Assembly: GCA_903923395.1 (NCBI GenBank)
Contig: CAIXXM010000120.1
Location: 1 to 43,971 of the forward strand
DNA length: 43,971 nt
Direction of reading: 5' to 3'
DNA from: an uncultured Acidobacteriia bacterium
GTDB taxonomy: Bacteria; Acidobacteriota; Terriglobia; Bryobacterales; Bryobacteraceae
Below are positions 7,070-15,295 of this stretch, one piece after another. The position numbers and the translations under genes are program-made. The first letter of the stretch is position 1. Each line of letters opens with the position of its first letter. The notes below the pieces were generated by a model, which saw nothing but the letters and a program-made list of their open reading frames with translations, was not told the DNA's origin and did no database searches.

Positions 7070-8466
7070 TGCTGTGCCTCCGGAAGTTTTTCAAGCGGTA
7101 AACGGACGATGAAGCGGGTGTCACCGGGTTCCGACGTCATTGCAATCGTTCCCCGGTGCTTGTTCACAACAATTTTCTTGGTGATTTCCAACCCGAGCCC
7201 TGTGCCCTGCCCCGCCGGCTTGGTGGTAAAAAATGGCTGAAAGAGCTGATCTCTTACCTCCGCCGGAATGCCCGGACCGTTGTCACAGATCTCCACAATC
7301 GCATGCGTCTCATCGCGACTGGTCCGGACGGTCAGAATTCCCTGCCCGCCCATGGCGTCGATCGCGTTGGAGATCAGATTGGTCCAAACCTGATTCAAAG
7401 CACCGGCATAGGCGAAGATTTTGGGGATCGACTTGTCGTACTCGCGCCGCACCTCAATCCCCGCGCGCATCTTGTGCTTGAAAATTTTAAGCGTGCTGTC
7501 GAGACCGACATGGAGATCAATCTCCTGGAACTGCACCTGGTCCATGTAAGTGTATTGCTTCATGGCGGTAACCAGTTCAGAGATTCGCGCCGCCGATGCT
7601 TCCAGTTCGAGGGCTAGCTGGTTCGTCGTAAGATCGGCCTCAAACCACGTCAAGGCGGCGGCCAGGGTGTTCGAGGGCAGCTTGCCCTCCAGTTCCGTCA
7701 CACACTCCATGGTCATGCCGGCGGTGATCAGTCCGGGGGCAAGGTCCCAGGCGTTGTCGATGCCATTCGCTTCCAGCCATTCCGCGAGAGCTTCTTCGCG
7801 GTCACTGCGCTCGAGCGGGGACAGGGTTTCCGCATCCTCTGATTCCTCGCGCATCTTCTGCTGCAGGTCTTCAATCAAGGGGCGTTGCGCGGCACTGAAG
7901 CGGCAGTCGAACTGCAGACCCAGTGAGGCAATTCGCTGCACGGCATTCCGCATGGCCTGGGCCGAACGCACCATGGCCGCCGCTGGATTGTTCAATTCGT
8001 GCGCCAAGCCTGCCGAGATCTTCCCCAGTGCAGCCAGCTTTTCCTGCTGCACCATGGTGGAAGTGACTTCCTGCGCGCGCGAGCCCAGCGCCTTGAGAAT
8101 CACCTGCGCCATATCGGGACATTCGGCCAGCATCCGGCGAAAGGCCTGGTTTGTGAAGCGCTGGACTTTCGTCGTGCCAACCGCAAAGCCGGTCGCGATC
8201 GCGGGGTCGCCCGTGAGCATGGAAAGCTCACCGGTGAACTCACCCGGCTGATGAATGGTGAGCAGCATCCCGGGCCCGCTGCCCAGGATCTTGATCACCC
8301 GAATCCCGCCTTCGAGCACGATGAAGAAGTCATAGTCGATTTGCCCCTGCTCGAAGAGCTTTTCACCATCCTGATAGACCTTCTCGTCTCCATGCGCACA
8401 AAGTTCATGGATACGGTCCAGCGGCAGGATGGGGAACAGCGCGCGCTCGTTCGGGTTATGAATCAT
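7066..8466 (-). CDS. cyclic-nucleotide-binding-domain histidine kinase
   Basis: A 466-residue soluble sensor kinase with no membrane segment. Residues 15-125 form a CRP/FNR-type cyclic-nucleotide-binding domain (GEKLFEQGQIDYDFFIVLEGGIRV, with PGEFTGELSMLTG at the phosphate-cassette position). The dimerisation region has the H-box AGLAHELNNPAAA with H156 as phospho-acceptor. The ATPase domain has the N-box NLISNAIDAM, the G1 box DNGPGIP, an F box FFTTKPAGQG and the G2 box GTGLGLEI. It lies 3 bp after the response-regulator/flavoprotein gene and overlaps the UBP-finger gene, so the three form a unit. The likely partner is the receiver domain of the upstream protein. The ligand (cyclic nucleotide or other) is not predicted. 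Confidence 0.9.
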   Translation of the reverse strand: MIHNPNERALFPILPLDRIHELCAHGDEKVYQDGEKLFEQGQIDYDFFIVLEGGIRVIKILGSGPGMLLTIHQPGEFTGELSMLTGDPAIATGFAVGTTKVQRFTNQAFRRMLAECPDMAQVILKALGSRAQEVTSTMVQQEKLAALGKISAGLAHELNNPAAAMVRSAQAMRNAVQRIASLGLQFDCRFSAAQRPLIEDLQQKMREESEDAETLSPLERSDREEALAEWLEANGIDNAWDLAPGLITAGMTMECVTELEGKLPSNTLAAALTWFEADLTTNQLALELEASAARISELVTAMKQYTYMDQVQFQEIDLHVGLDSTLKIFKHKMRAGIEVRREYDKSIPKIFAYAGALNQVWTNLISNAIDAMGGQGILTVRTSRDETHAIVEICDNGPGIPAEVRDQLFQPFFTTKPAGQGTGLGLEITKKIVVNKHRGTIAMTSEPGDTRFIVRLPLEKLPEAQQ

Positions 8467-8469
8467 GAC

Positions 8470-10143
8470 TTACTTCACATTCGCCAAATACTGATGCACC
8501 ATCTGGACGACCACGGAACCTTCGCCAACACCCGAGGCGACGCGCTTCACGGAGCCGTGCCGCACATCTCCCGCGGCAAATACGCCGGGAACCAGGGTCT
8601 CAAACAGGAAGGGATCGCGGTCCAAACCCCAGCTCTTCAATTTACCTGTGGCATCGCGCTGCAGATTAGGCCCGGTCAGAACAAAGCCCTTGTCATCCAG
8701 CGGCACAGTCCCGGAGAGCCATTCGGTTTTGGGGGAAGCACCGATGAAAATGAAGAGCGCCGTGGCATGCTCAACCGTCGTTTCCCCTTTGTCTTTGCGC
8801 AGAATCGAGAGGCTGGTCAGGTGATCATCCCCATGCGCCTCCACAACCTCGGCGTGCGTCCAAACCTCAATGTTGGGGGTGTGCTCAATCTGATCGATCA
8901 GATACTGCGACATGGAAGCAGTCAAAGACGGTCCACGAACCAGCATGACGACGCGGCGGGCATGCCGGGAAAAGTACATCGCGCCCTGCCCGGCTGAGTT
9001 CGCGCCACCCACGATGAAGACATCCTGATCACGGCAGGAATCGGCTTCCGTCATGGCCGCGCCGTAGTACACACCGGCGCCGCGCAGACGTTCCACGCCG
9101 GGCACCGCAAGACTTCTCCACGCCAGACCAGTGGCGATTAAAACAGCGTGCCCGCTGATGGTTTCGCCGTTCGAGAGAGTCACCACGCGGTACGGACCTT
9201 CCACACGAAGCGCCGTCACTTCCTGCGGGGCCAAAATCTCCACCTCGAATTTCGTCGCCTGATCCACCGCGCGCCGCGCCAGTTCGCCGCCGGAGACACC
9301 CAGGGGGAAGCCCAGGTAGTTCTCAATGCGCGAACTCATGCCAGCCTGGCCGCCGGGAGCTTCCCGCTCGATCATGACGGTCTCCAGCCCCTCGGATGCC
9401 CCGTAGACTGCCGCAGCCAGACCCGCCGGGCCTCCGCCGATGATGATGAAGTCGTAGAAAGGTTTTTCGGAAGACGTGCGCAGGCCAATCTTGCCGGCAA
9501 CGTCGGCAATGCAGGGCCGCACCAGATGGGTTCCGTCTTCGAAGAGCACCGCGGGATACTGGCACTCCGGCCCCAGAGCACTGACAATATCGCCGATTTC
9601 CTTATCGGATTCGCGGCTGTCGACATCCAGCCACTGGAACGGAATCCGGTTTCTGCCGAAGAAATCTTTGAGTTCGTGCGCCAATGGAGACCAGCGACTG
9701 CCGAGCACGCGGATCCCACTAAAGCCGGGGCGGTATTCGTTCTTCCAGTCATCCAGAAGATCATCGAGCACCGGATAGAGATTCTGTTCCGGCGGAGACC
9801 ACGGCTTCAGAAGGTAGTAATCGGTGCGCGCGGAGTTGATCGCTTCAATCGCGGCGCTGGTATCGGCATAAGCGGTCAGCAGGACGCGCTTGGCGCGCGG
9901 ATAGACCTTTGCACCGAGGGTGAGGAATTCCGTGCCCTGCATGCCGGGCATGCGCTGGTCGGCCAGCAAGAGCGCGGCCTCTTCGCCCCGGAGCTTCAAT
10001 TGCCCGAGAGTATCCAGCGCCGTCTGCCCGGAATCGGCGCGTACAATCCTGTACTCGCTTCCGTACTTGCGCCGGAGGTCACGCTCAACGGCCCGGAGCA
10101 CTTCCGGATCGTCATCCACACAAAGCAATGCTGGTTTCGCCAT
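8470..10143 (-). CDS. response regulator fused to a thioredoxin-reductase-like flavoprotein
   Basis: A 557-residue three-part protein. Residues 1-125 are a receiver domain with acidic pocket D10-D12, phospho-acceptor D62 (ADQRMPG), T90 and K113. Residues 140-215 resemble a thioredoxin fold (GIRVLGSRWSPLAHELKDFF, then YPAVLFEDG) but lack CxxC. Residues 220-557 are a two-dinucleotide-fold flavoprotein: FAD motif IIGGGPAGLAAA, NAD(P)H motif FIVGGANSAGQGA and a C-terminal FAAGDVR. The active-site CxxC of thioredoxin reductase is absent; its place is taken by VYYGAAM. Annotation pipelines often call this family a thioredoxin reductase, but dithiol reduction is not supported by the residues. The neighbouring kinase is the probable phosphodonor, so phosphorylation may control a flavin oxidoreductase. 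Confidence 0.88.
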   Translation of the reverse strand: MAKPALLCVDDDPEVLRAVERDLRRKYGSEYRIVRADSGQTALDTLGQLKLRGEEAALLLADQRMPGMQGTEFLTLGAKVYPRAKRVLLTAYADTSAAIEAINSARTDYYLLKPWSPPEQNLYPVLDDLLDDWKNEYRPGFSGIRVLGSRWSPLAHELKDFFGRNRIPFQWLDVDSRESDKEIGDIVSALGPECQYPAVLFEDGTHLVRPCIADVAGKIGLRTSSEKPFYDFIIIGGGPAGLAAAVYGASEGLETVMIEREAPGGQAGMSSRIENYLGFPLGVSGGELARRAVDQATKFEVEILAPQEVTALRVEGPYRVVTLSNGETISGHAVLIATGLAWRSLAVPGVERLRGAGVYYGAAMTEADSCRDQDVFIVGGANSAGQGAMYFSRHARRVVMLVRGPSLTASMSQYLIDQIEHTPNIEVWTHAEVVEAHGDDHLTSLSILRKDKGETTVEHATALFIFIGASPKTEWLSGTVPLDDKGFVLTGPNLQRDATGKLKSWGLDRDPFLFETLVPGVFAAGDVRHGSVKRVASGVGEGSVVVQMVHQYLANVK

Positions 10144-10193
10144 TCGTATCCGAAGCTTGGATGCAGGCGGAGAAAAAAAGACTCTACAGCGGA

Positions 10194-11432
10194 CTAGGCC
10201 TTCTTCGCGATGACTTCCAGCGCCTTCTTCAGAATCGAATCCTCACCGGGCTTCTTCGCTTCCTTGGCAGGAGCGGCGGGCTTGGCATCCGGATCATCAT
10301 CATCGTCACTGGCACCGGCTTCGCTATCGACAACCATATTGGCTGTTTCCGGAGTGACACCGTTGTCCTGAATCGACTTCCCGTCCGGACCGTAGTACTT
10401 GGCAACCGAGAGAATAATCGCGCTGCCGTCATCGGAAGCAGTGATGGACCGGCGGATCGACGCATCGCCGTAGGTGCGCTCACCCACGATTTCGGCGCGC
10501 TTGTTGCCCGCCAGGGCAGCGGCGGCAATCTCGGCACCGGAGGCCGTACCGCGGTTGGTGAGAACCACCAGGGGCAATGTGGCAACGGTCTTCTTCGGGT
10601 CCGCGTTGTAATCCTTGCGCGGGAACTTCTGACCGGAAGCGTAGGTGATCAGACCCTTGTCCAGGAACAGGTTGGCCAGATCAATGCCCTCGTCGGGCTC
10701 ACCGGCAGCGCAGTAACGGAGGTCCAAAATCAGCTTCTTCGCGCCCTGCCCCTTCAAGGCATTCGCGGCGGTGGCCACTTCCTTCGCTTTACCGGATGTC
10801 AGTGCTTCCACCTTGATCAAGCCAACGCCATCCGCCAGCATCTTCGACGTCACAGCGGGATAGGTCAGAACCGCGCGGGTCAGCGTGATTTTTTCGGGTT
10901 CCGGCTTGCGGCGCAGCACCGAAGTTTCGATGGTGGAACCGGGTTCACCTTTCAGCAGCAGCTTTGCCCAGGCCAAAGGCATATCGCGGGTGGCGATCCC
11001 TTTGATGGATTCGAGCATGTCTCCAGTGGTGAGTCCTGCTTTCGCCGCGGGTGAACCGGGAACAGCCGCCACAACGGTGATGTAACCGTACTTCTTGGCG
11101 AGGATCAGACCGACATCGCCTTTGGCGGCGTCAAAGTTCTTCAGGTATTCCTTGTATTGCGAGGCGTTGAGGTAGCTCGCATAGGGGTCAATAGATTCGA
11201 GCAGCCCGGTCAGCGCGCCGAGGGTGACGCTCTTCATGTCCGGCTCTTCCACATACTCACTGCGGATGCGCGAAAGGACCTCGGAATAGACGGCCAAATG
11301 CTTGTAAACACTGGTGCTGGAGGTTGAATCGTCCTGCGCTGCGGCACCTTTGCCCAGCAGCGTACCACCCAGCAGCAGGGCCACTACAAAAGTGGAGGAC
11401 ATAACGACGGCGAATTTGGCTCGGCTGTTCAT
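10194..11432 (-). CDS. S41 (C-terminal processing) peptidase homologue lacking the catalytic lysine
   Basis: A 412-residue exported or membrane-anchored protein (hydrophobic residues 8-30). It follows the CtpA/Prc plan: an N-terminal helical part (SVTLGALTGLLESIDPYASY), a PDZ domain (about 105-180, VPGSPAAKAGLTTGDML) and the S41 core. The Ser of GTASGAEI is S298, aligning with the nucleophile. The general-base Lys, normally 25 residues on in (T/H)FGKG, is D323 in TYGDAS. The usual DLRxNPGG loop is also changed (DLRYCAAGEP). Activity as a Ser/Lys protease is therefore doubtful, and it may be a pseudoprotease or scaffold. The tail after 380 is acidic and Ala/Lys-rich. It lies 50 bp upstream of the flavoprotein module on the same strand. 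Confidence 0.85.
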   Translation of the reverse strand: MNSRAKFAVVMSSTFVVALLLGGTLLGKGAAAQDDSTSSTSVYKHLAVYSEVLSRIRSEYVEEPDMKSVTLGALTGLLESIDPYASYLNASQYKEYLKNFDAAKGDVGLILAKKYGYITVVAAVPGSPAAKAGLTTGDMLESIKGIATRDMPLAWAKLLLKGEPGSTIETSVLRRKPEPEKITLTRAVLTYPAVTSKMLADGVGLIKVEALTSGKAKEVATAANALKGQGAKKLILDLRYCAAGEPDEGIDLANLFLDKGLITYASGQKFPRKDYNADPKKTVATLPLVVLTNRGTASGAEIAAAALAGNKRAEIVGERTYGDASIRRSITASDDGSAIILSVAKYYGPDGKSIQDNGVTPETANMVVDSEAGASDDDDDPDAKPAAPAKEAKKPGEDSILKKALEVIAKKA

Positions 11433-11564
11433 TGATTATTCCGACGCAGCAAGATCGAAAACGGGTGCACGCTGCCGCGTCTCTTTACTATAAACCCGTA
11501 CGGTCAGGCTTGTTACGGCGTATTCACGGGACGGGCAGTTCCGGCTTAGTAAACTGAACGCGTC

Positions 11565-12605
11565 ATGTCGAGAATGCTTGAAGAGATCCGGCAGCAGCCG
11601 GAAACGCTCGCCCGCACCCTCGCTTCCGAATGGAAGCGGATTGAAAAATTCAAAGCCCTGCTCGACCGGCGCCGCCCAAGGCTGGTCGTTCTGGTCGCCC
11701 GGGGCACCTCAGACAACGCCGCGCAGTTCGGCCGCTACCTGATCGAGATCATGACCGGGATCCCTGTATCTCTTGCCGCCCCCTCGATTCATACGGTCTA
11801 CGACGCCAAGATCAACTACAAAGACTGCCTGGTGGTGGCCATCTCGCAATCCGGTGAATCGACCGATACCAACCTGGTGCTCGACCATGCGCGCAAAGCG
11901 GGAGCCCTGACCGTCGGCGTGACGAACGAAGCCAAAAGTGCCATGGCATCCCTGGCGGAGCATGTCTTTTTAGTCCGTGCCGGGCGTGAGAAAAGCGTGG
12001 CCGCCACCAAAACCTATACCGGCCAGTTGCTGGCGATGTATATGATCGCCTACGCGCTGGGGGCGAAGTTGAAGCACGGGGATTTCGAGACGATCCCGGA
12101 ACTTGCCACCATGGCGCTGACGATGGAGACCGAAGTTTCCGCGCTGGCCGAACGCTACCGCTTCATGAACCATGCCGTTGTGGTTGGCCGCGGTCTCAAC
12201 TATTCCAATGCGTTCGAGTTCGCCCTGAAGCTCATGGAAACCACCTATGTAGTGGCTGAACGCTTCTCTTCGGCCGACTTCTTCCATGGCCCCATCGCGA
12301 TGGTGGAACCGAACTTTCCCGTCTTCCTGTTCGCGCCCTCCGGCCCCACCTGGACCTCCATGCAGGAGATGCTGGTAAAGCTCAAGGAACTGAAGGCCGA
12401 AACCGTGGTGATCACCGACCGCAAGAATCCCGGCGCGGCATCTCTGGCGCACCGCGTCATCTCCCTGCCGGCGCGCATCACGGAGACCTTTACGCCGATT
12501 CCGTACATCATCCCCGCACAGTTGTTCGCGGCGGCACTGGCGAAAGAGAAGAATCTCGACCCCGACAAGCCCCGGACACTCAACAAGGTCACGCGAACCA
12601 TTTAG
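11565..12605 (+). CDS. SIS-domain sugar isomerase/deaminase, GlmS-like (NagB-II type)
   Basis: A 346-residue protein made only of two SIS domains, matching the isomerase half of glucosamine-6-phosphate synthase without the glutaminase domain. Landmarks are VARGTSDNAAQFGRY, AISQSGESTDT (phosphosugar loop), AATKTYTGQL, the FFHGPIAMVE motif at the place of GlmS ELKHGP, and a C-terminal PRTLNKVTRTI tail. Glutaminase-free members such as NagB-II deaminate or isomerise amino-sugar phosphates, so amino-sugar catabolism is the likely role; the exact reaction cannot be fixed. It is divergent from the S41 homologue and ends about 90 bp before the DUF885 gene. No nag transporter genes are nearby. Confidence 0.85.
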   Translation: MSRMLEEIRQQPETLARTLASEWKRIEKFKALLDRRRPRLVVLVARGTSDNAAQFGRYLIEIMTGIPVSLAAPSIHTVYDAKINYKDCLVVAISQSGESTDTNLVLDHARKAGALTVGVTNEAKSAMASLAEHVFLVRAGREKSVAATKTYTGQLLAMYMIAYALGAKLKHGDFETIPELATMALTMETEVSALAERYRFMNHAVVVGRGLNYSNAFEFALKLMETTYVVAERFSSADFFHGPIAMVEPNFPVFLFAPSGPTWTSMQEMLVKLKELKAETVVITDRKNPGAASLAHRVISLPARITETFTPIPYIIPAQLFAAALAKEKNLDPDKPRTLNKVTRTI

Positions 12606-12695
12606 CGCACAGGCCGCCGTTCGCGCCACGAATCTGGTCACGGCGAGTCCGTTGTGCGCGGTTTCCTCATGAGACATTCTGCTATTCTGCGGCAC

Positions 12696-14438
12696 ATGAC
12701 CCGACGCGAATGGCTCGCACTGGCCGCTTCCGCCCCCCTGGCCGCACAGCAGAACAACATTGACCAGTTCTTTGAGAACTTCCTGCTCGACTGGGTTCGG
12801 GCCGACCCTGAAATGGCTTCCAACATGCGGCTGTTACCGCAGGAAGAACAGGAGCGGCTCGACGGGCAGTTGTCTGACCTCAGCGATGAGGCCGCTCATG
12901 CCCGCATCGCCCGGGCCAAGGCTGGATTGCAATCGCTGGCCAAATTCGACCGCAACAAACTGACTCCGGCGCAACGCTTTTCCGCCGACATGATGGAGTA
13001 CCAGCTCAAGGACGTCATCGGCGAAGAGCCCTGGCTCGCCTACCGCTTCCCGATCAATCAGTTCATGGGAGTACAGGTCCGCCTGCCAACTCTCATGACG
13101 GACACACACCAGTTGCGCACGAAGAAGGATGCCGAAAATTATCTGAGCCGGTTGAATGCCGCGGGCGCGAAGATCGACCAAGCCGCAGCGATCATGCGGG
13201 ACCGCGCCAGGCAGGGCATCAAACTGCCCGGTTTCATCTCCATTGAGACCGTCAACCAGATGAAGCGCTTCACCGCGCCTGACCCCGCCGCGAATATTCT
13301 GGTGACTTCATTTGCGCAGCGTTTGAAGAACGTGCCGGGCCTGGACCCCGCAGAGCAATCCGCCATGGCCGCCGCTGCGGAAAAACTCGTGTGCGAGGGA
13401 GTCTATCCGGCTTACCGCCGCGCGATGGATGGCCTCGCCACCATGAACAACGGCACGACCAACGACGCCGGACTGTGGCGGCTGCCCAAAGGTGACCAGG
13501 CCTATGCGTTCTATCTGCGCCGCTTCACCACCACGGAGATGACGGCGGAACAGATCCACCGCAAAGGGTTGGACGAAGTGGCCCGGATCGAGGCGGAAAT
13601 GGACGTGCTCTTCCGCAAACTGGGCTACACCACGGGCAATACCATCGAGCGCTTCCAGAAACTGCAAGCGGACCATCTCTATCCGAACACGCCGGATGTG
13701 CGGGAAAAAGTGCTGGCGGATTACGCGGCGACCATCAGGCTGAACAATGAACGGTCGCTCGAAGCCTTTGACCGCAGGCCGAAATCGAATTGCATCGTGC
13801 AGCGGATTCCCGAATTCCAGGAAGCCAATGCGGCGGCGAATTACGGCGCCCCGCCCCGCGACGGCTCACGCCCCGGCGTATTCCGCGTGCCGCTGCGTGG
13901 ACCCGAATTCAGCAAGGTCGGCATGCGGACTCTGGCCGCTCATGAAGCGATTCCCGGGCACCACTTTCAGATTGCCTCACAGGTGGAGATGACTACCCTG
14001 CCCGGCTTCCGGCGTCAGAATCCCTTCGGCTCAATGTCGGCATACACGGAAGGCTGGGGCCTATATGCGGAGCGGTTGGCTTCCGAACTGGGCTGGTACA
14101 AAGACGACCCCATGAGCGATTTGGGCCGTCTGAATGGCGAACTGTTCCGGGCCAAGCGGCTGGTGGTCGATACCGGCATCCATGCCCAGAAGTGGACGCG
14201 CGAACAGTCCATCGCCTACGGCATTCCCCAAAGTGAGGTGGACCGCTACGTGATGATGCCGGGACAGGCCTGTTCCTACAAGATCGGACAGATGAAGATC
14301 CTGGAACTGCGGGAGGAAGCGAAGAAGGCGATGGGTTCGAAGTTTTCGCTGAAGGCCTATCACAACGTGGTGCTGGGCAACGGGCAGGTGCCGCTAACGC
14401 TGCTGGAGCGGAATGTCCGGGAGTATGAGAAGAGCTAG
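12696..14438 (+). CDS. DUF885 family protein, putative zinc hydrolase
   Basis: About 580 residues from ATG 12696, which gives a Tat-like signal (MTRREWLALAASAPLAAQ); ATG 12669 and GTG 12654 are upstream options. The DUF885 hallmark HEAIPGHH (H416, E417, H422, H423) is followed by SAYTEGWGLYAERLASELG. This arrangement resembles gluzincin-type metallopeptidases (HExxH plus a downstream Glu in EGW). Other family features include YMMPGQACSYKIGQMKILELR near the C-terminus. The protein is probably exported and may degrade peptides; no substrate has been set for this group, to my knowledge. It is not obviously in an operon with the SIS gene. Confidence 0.85.
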   Translation: MTRREWLALAASAPLAAQQNNIDQFFENFLLDWVRADPEMASNMRLLPQEEQERLDGQLSDLSDEAAHARIARAKAGLQSLAKFDRNKLTPAQRFSADMMEYQLKDVIGEEPWLAYRFPINQFMGVQVRLPTLMTDTHQLRTKKDAENYLSRLNAAGAKIDQAAAIMRDRARQGIKLPGFISIETVNQMKRFTAPDPAANILVTSFAQRLKNVPGLDPAEQSAMAAAAEKLVCEGVYPAYRRAMDGLATMNNGTTNDAGLWRLPKGDQAYAFYLRRFTTTEMTAEQIHRKGLDEVARIEAEMDVLFRKLGYTTGNTIERFQKLQADHLYPNTPDVREKVLADYAATIRLNNERSLEAFDRRPKSNCIVQRIPEFQEANAAANYGAPPRDGSRPGVFRVPLRGPEFSKVGMRTLAAHEAIPGHHFQIASQVEMTTLPGFRRQNPFGSMSAYTEGWGLYAERLASELGWYKDDPMSDLGRLNGELFRAKRLVVDTGIHAQKWTREQSIAYGIPQSEVDRYVMMPGQACSYKIGQMKILELREEAKKAMGSKFSLKAYHNVVLGNGQVPLTLLERNVREYEKS

Positions 14439-14448
14439 CAGGCCAGCT

Positions 14449-14607
14449 TTACGAAAGCTTCGGCTCTAACATCCCGAACGCCGCTGCGACTTCGTCGGGT
14501 AGTGCGTCAAAGTCAGGAGCGATCCAGATCTGCCCCGCCATGGAGCCTGGTTTCCGTGGCTGCGCAGGCCCGCCGTGCATTGGGTCTGAAATATTTTGCG
14601 CATCCAT
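14449..14607 (-). CDS. short Phd/VapB-type antitoxin-like ORF, possibly a remnant
   Basis: A 52-residue ORF on the minus strand between the DUF885 and DUF1080 genes. Its second half, GSMAGQIWIAPDFDALPDEV, is very like the C-terminal toxin-binding tail of Phd/YefM and VapB antitoxins (G-x(2,3)-G-x-(I/V)-W-(I/M)-x-x-D-F-(D/E)-x-P-(D/L)-x-(E/V)). The N-terminal DNA-binding part of about 45 residues is missing: the reading frame upstream of the ATG meets a stop (TAG) within 40 bp. There is no good ribosome-binding site, and the DUF885 stop lies only 11 bp downstream, so no toxin gene follows. It is most likely a decayed or free-standing antitoxin tail. Confidence 0.42.
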   Translation of the reverse strand: MDAQNISDPMHGGPAQPRKPGSMAGQIWIAPDFDALPDEVAAAFGMLEPKLS

Positions 14608-14640
14608 AACGCAAGAATACCCAATGAAGCAGGATCTGGT

Positions 14641-15261
14641 CTACCTGCTGACAGAGATCTCTTTGAAGTAAACCACTGACTTCCCATCGTGGTTTTGCAG
14701 GCCGATGTAGCCAACATCAGCGCGGGGGCCGCGGACGGGCTCGTACCACTGGTGGCGTTCGGGCACGGGACCGTCCTGCTTGAAATCGTTGATCTCTTCC
14801 CCGTTGAGGCGAACGATGGTTTCCGGTCCCTTCAGCACGATCTCCATGGTGTTCCATTCCCCTTTGGGCTTCTGGACGCGCTTGGTGATCTTCGAAAGCG
14901 AGTAGATGGCTCCGGTGGCGTGCCAATCATCGGCCTGCCCGTCGATCTGCACCTCGTAACCGAAGTGGACCCCGTACCAGGGATCTTTGGGCGGTTCCGG
15001 CATGCGGATGTAGACACCGGAGTTGGCACCGGGTTCGGATTCCGTCTTGAAAACCACCTTGATGGTGCAGTTGCCGAAGCGCTCCTTCGTGTAATAGAGC
15101 AGGCCCATGCCGCCCTGGGTTTTCAAGAGGCCATCTTCGAGCACGATGCTGCCTGGGCCTACATGTTCCCAGCCCGAAAGATCCTTGCCATTGAAGAGTT
15201 GCTTCGGTTCCGCAGCCAGCGCGGCGAAGGAGGCGGTGAGGAGAAGAAGTACGGTGCGCAC
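14641..15261 (-). CDS. secreted DUF1080 (3-keto-disaccharide hydrolase fold) protein
   Basis: A 206-residue exported protein with signal peptide MRTVLLLLTASFAALAA. The single DUF1080 domain (concanavalin-like jelly roll) is complete. It opens with KQLFNGKDLSGWEHVGPG and has the landmarks LLYYTKERFGNCTIKVVF, NSGVYIRMP, GYEVQI and WNTMEIVLKG, then closes with VGYIGLQNHDGKSVVYFKEISV. Characterised relatives bind or hydrolyse 3-keto-glycosides or glucans outside the cytoplasm. Acidobacteriota and Planctomycetota carry many copies. It is divergent from the nitrilase gene, with 34 bp between starts, so the two share a promoter region. Confidence 0.88.
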   Translation of the reverse strand: MRTVLLLLTASFAALAAEPKQLFNGKDLSGWEHVGPGSIVLEDGLLKTQGGMGLLYYTKERFGNCTIKVVFKTESEPGANSGVYIRMPEPPKDPWYGVHFGYEVQIDGQADDWHATGAIYSLSKITKRVQKPKGEWNTMEIVLKGPETIVRLNGEEINDFKQDGPVPERHQWYEPVRGPRADVGYIGLQNHDGKSVVYFKEISVSR

Positions 15262-15295
15262 GAGTTGATTCTATCCGAAGTATTATCATTCGGGC

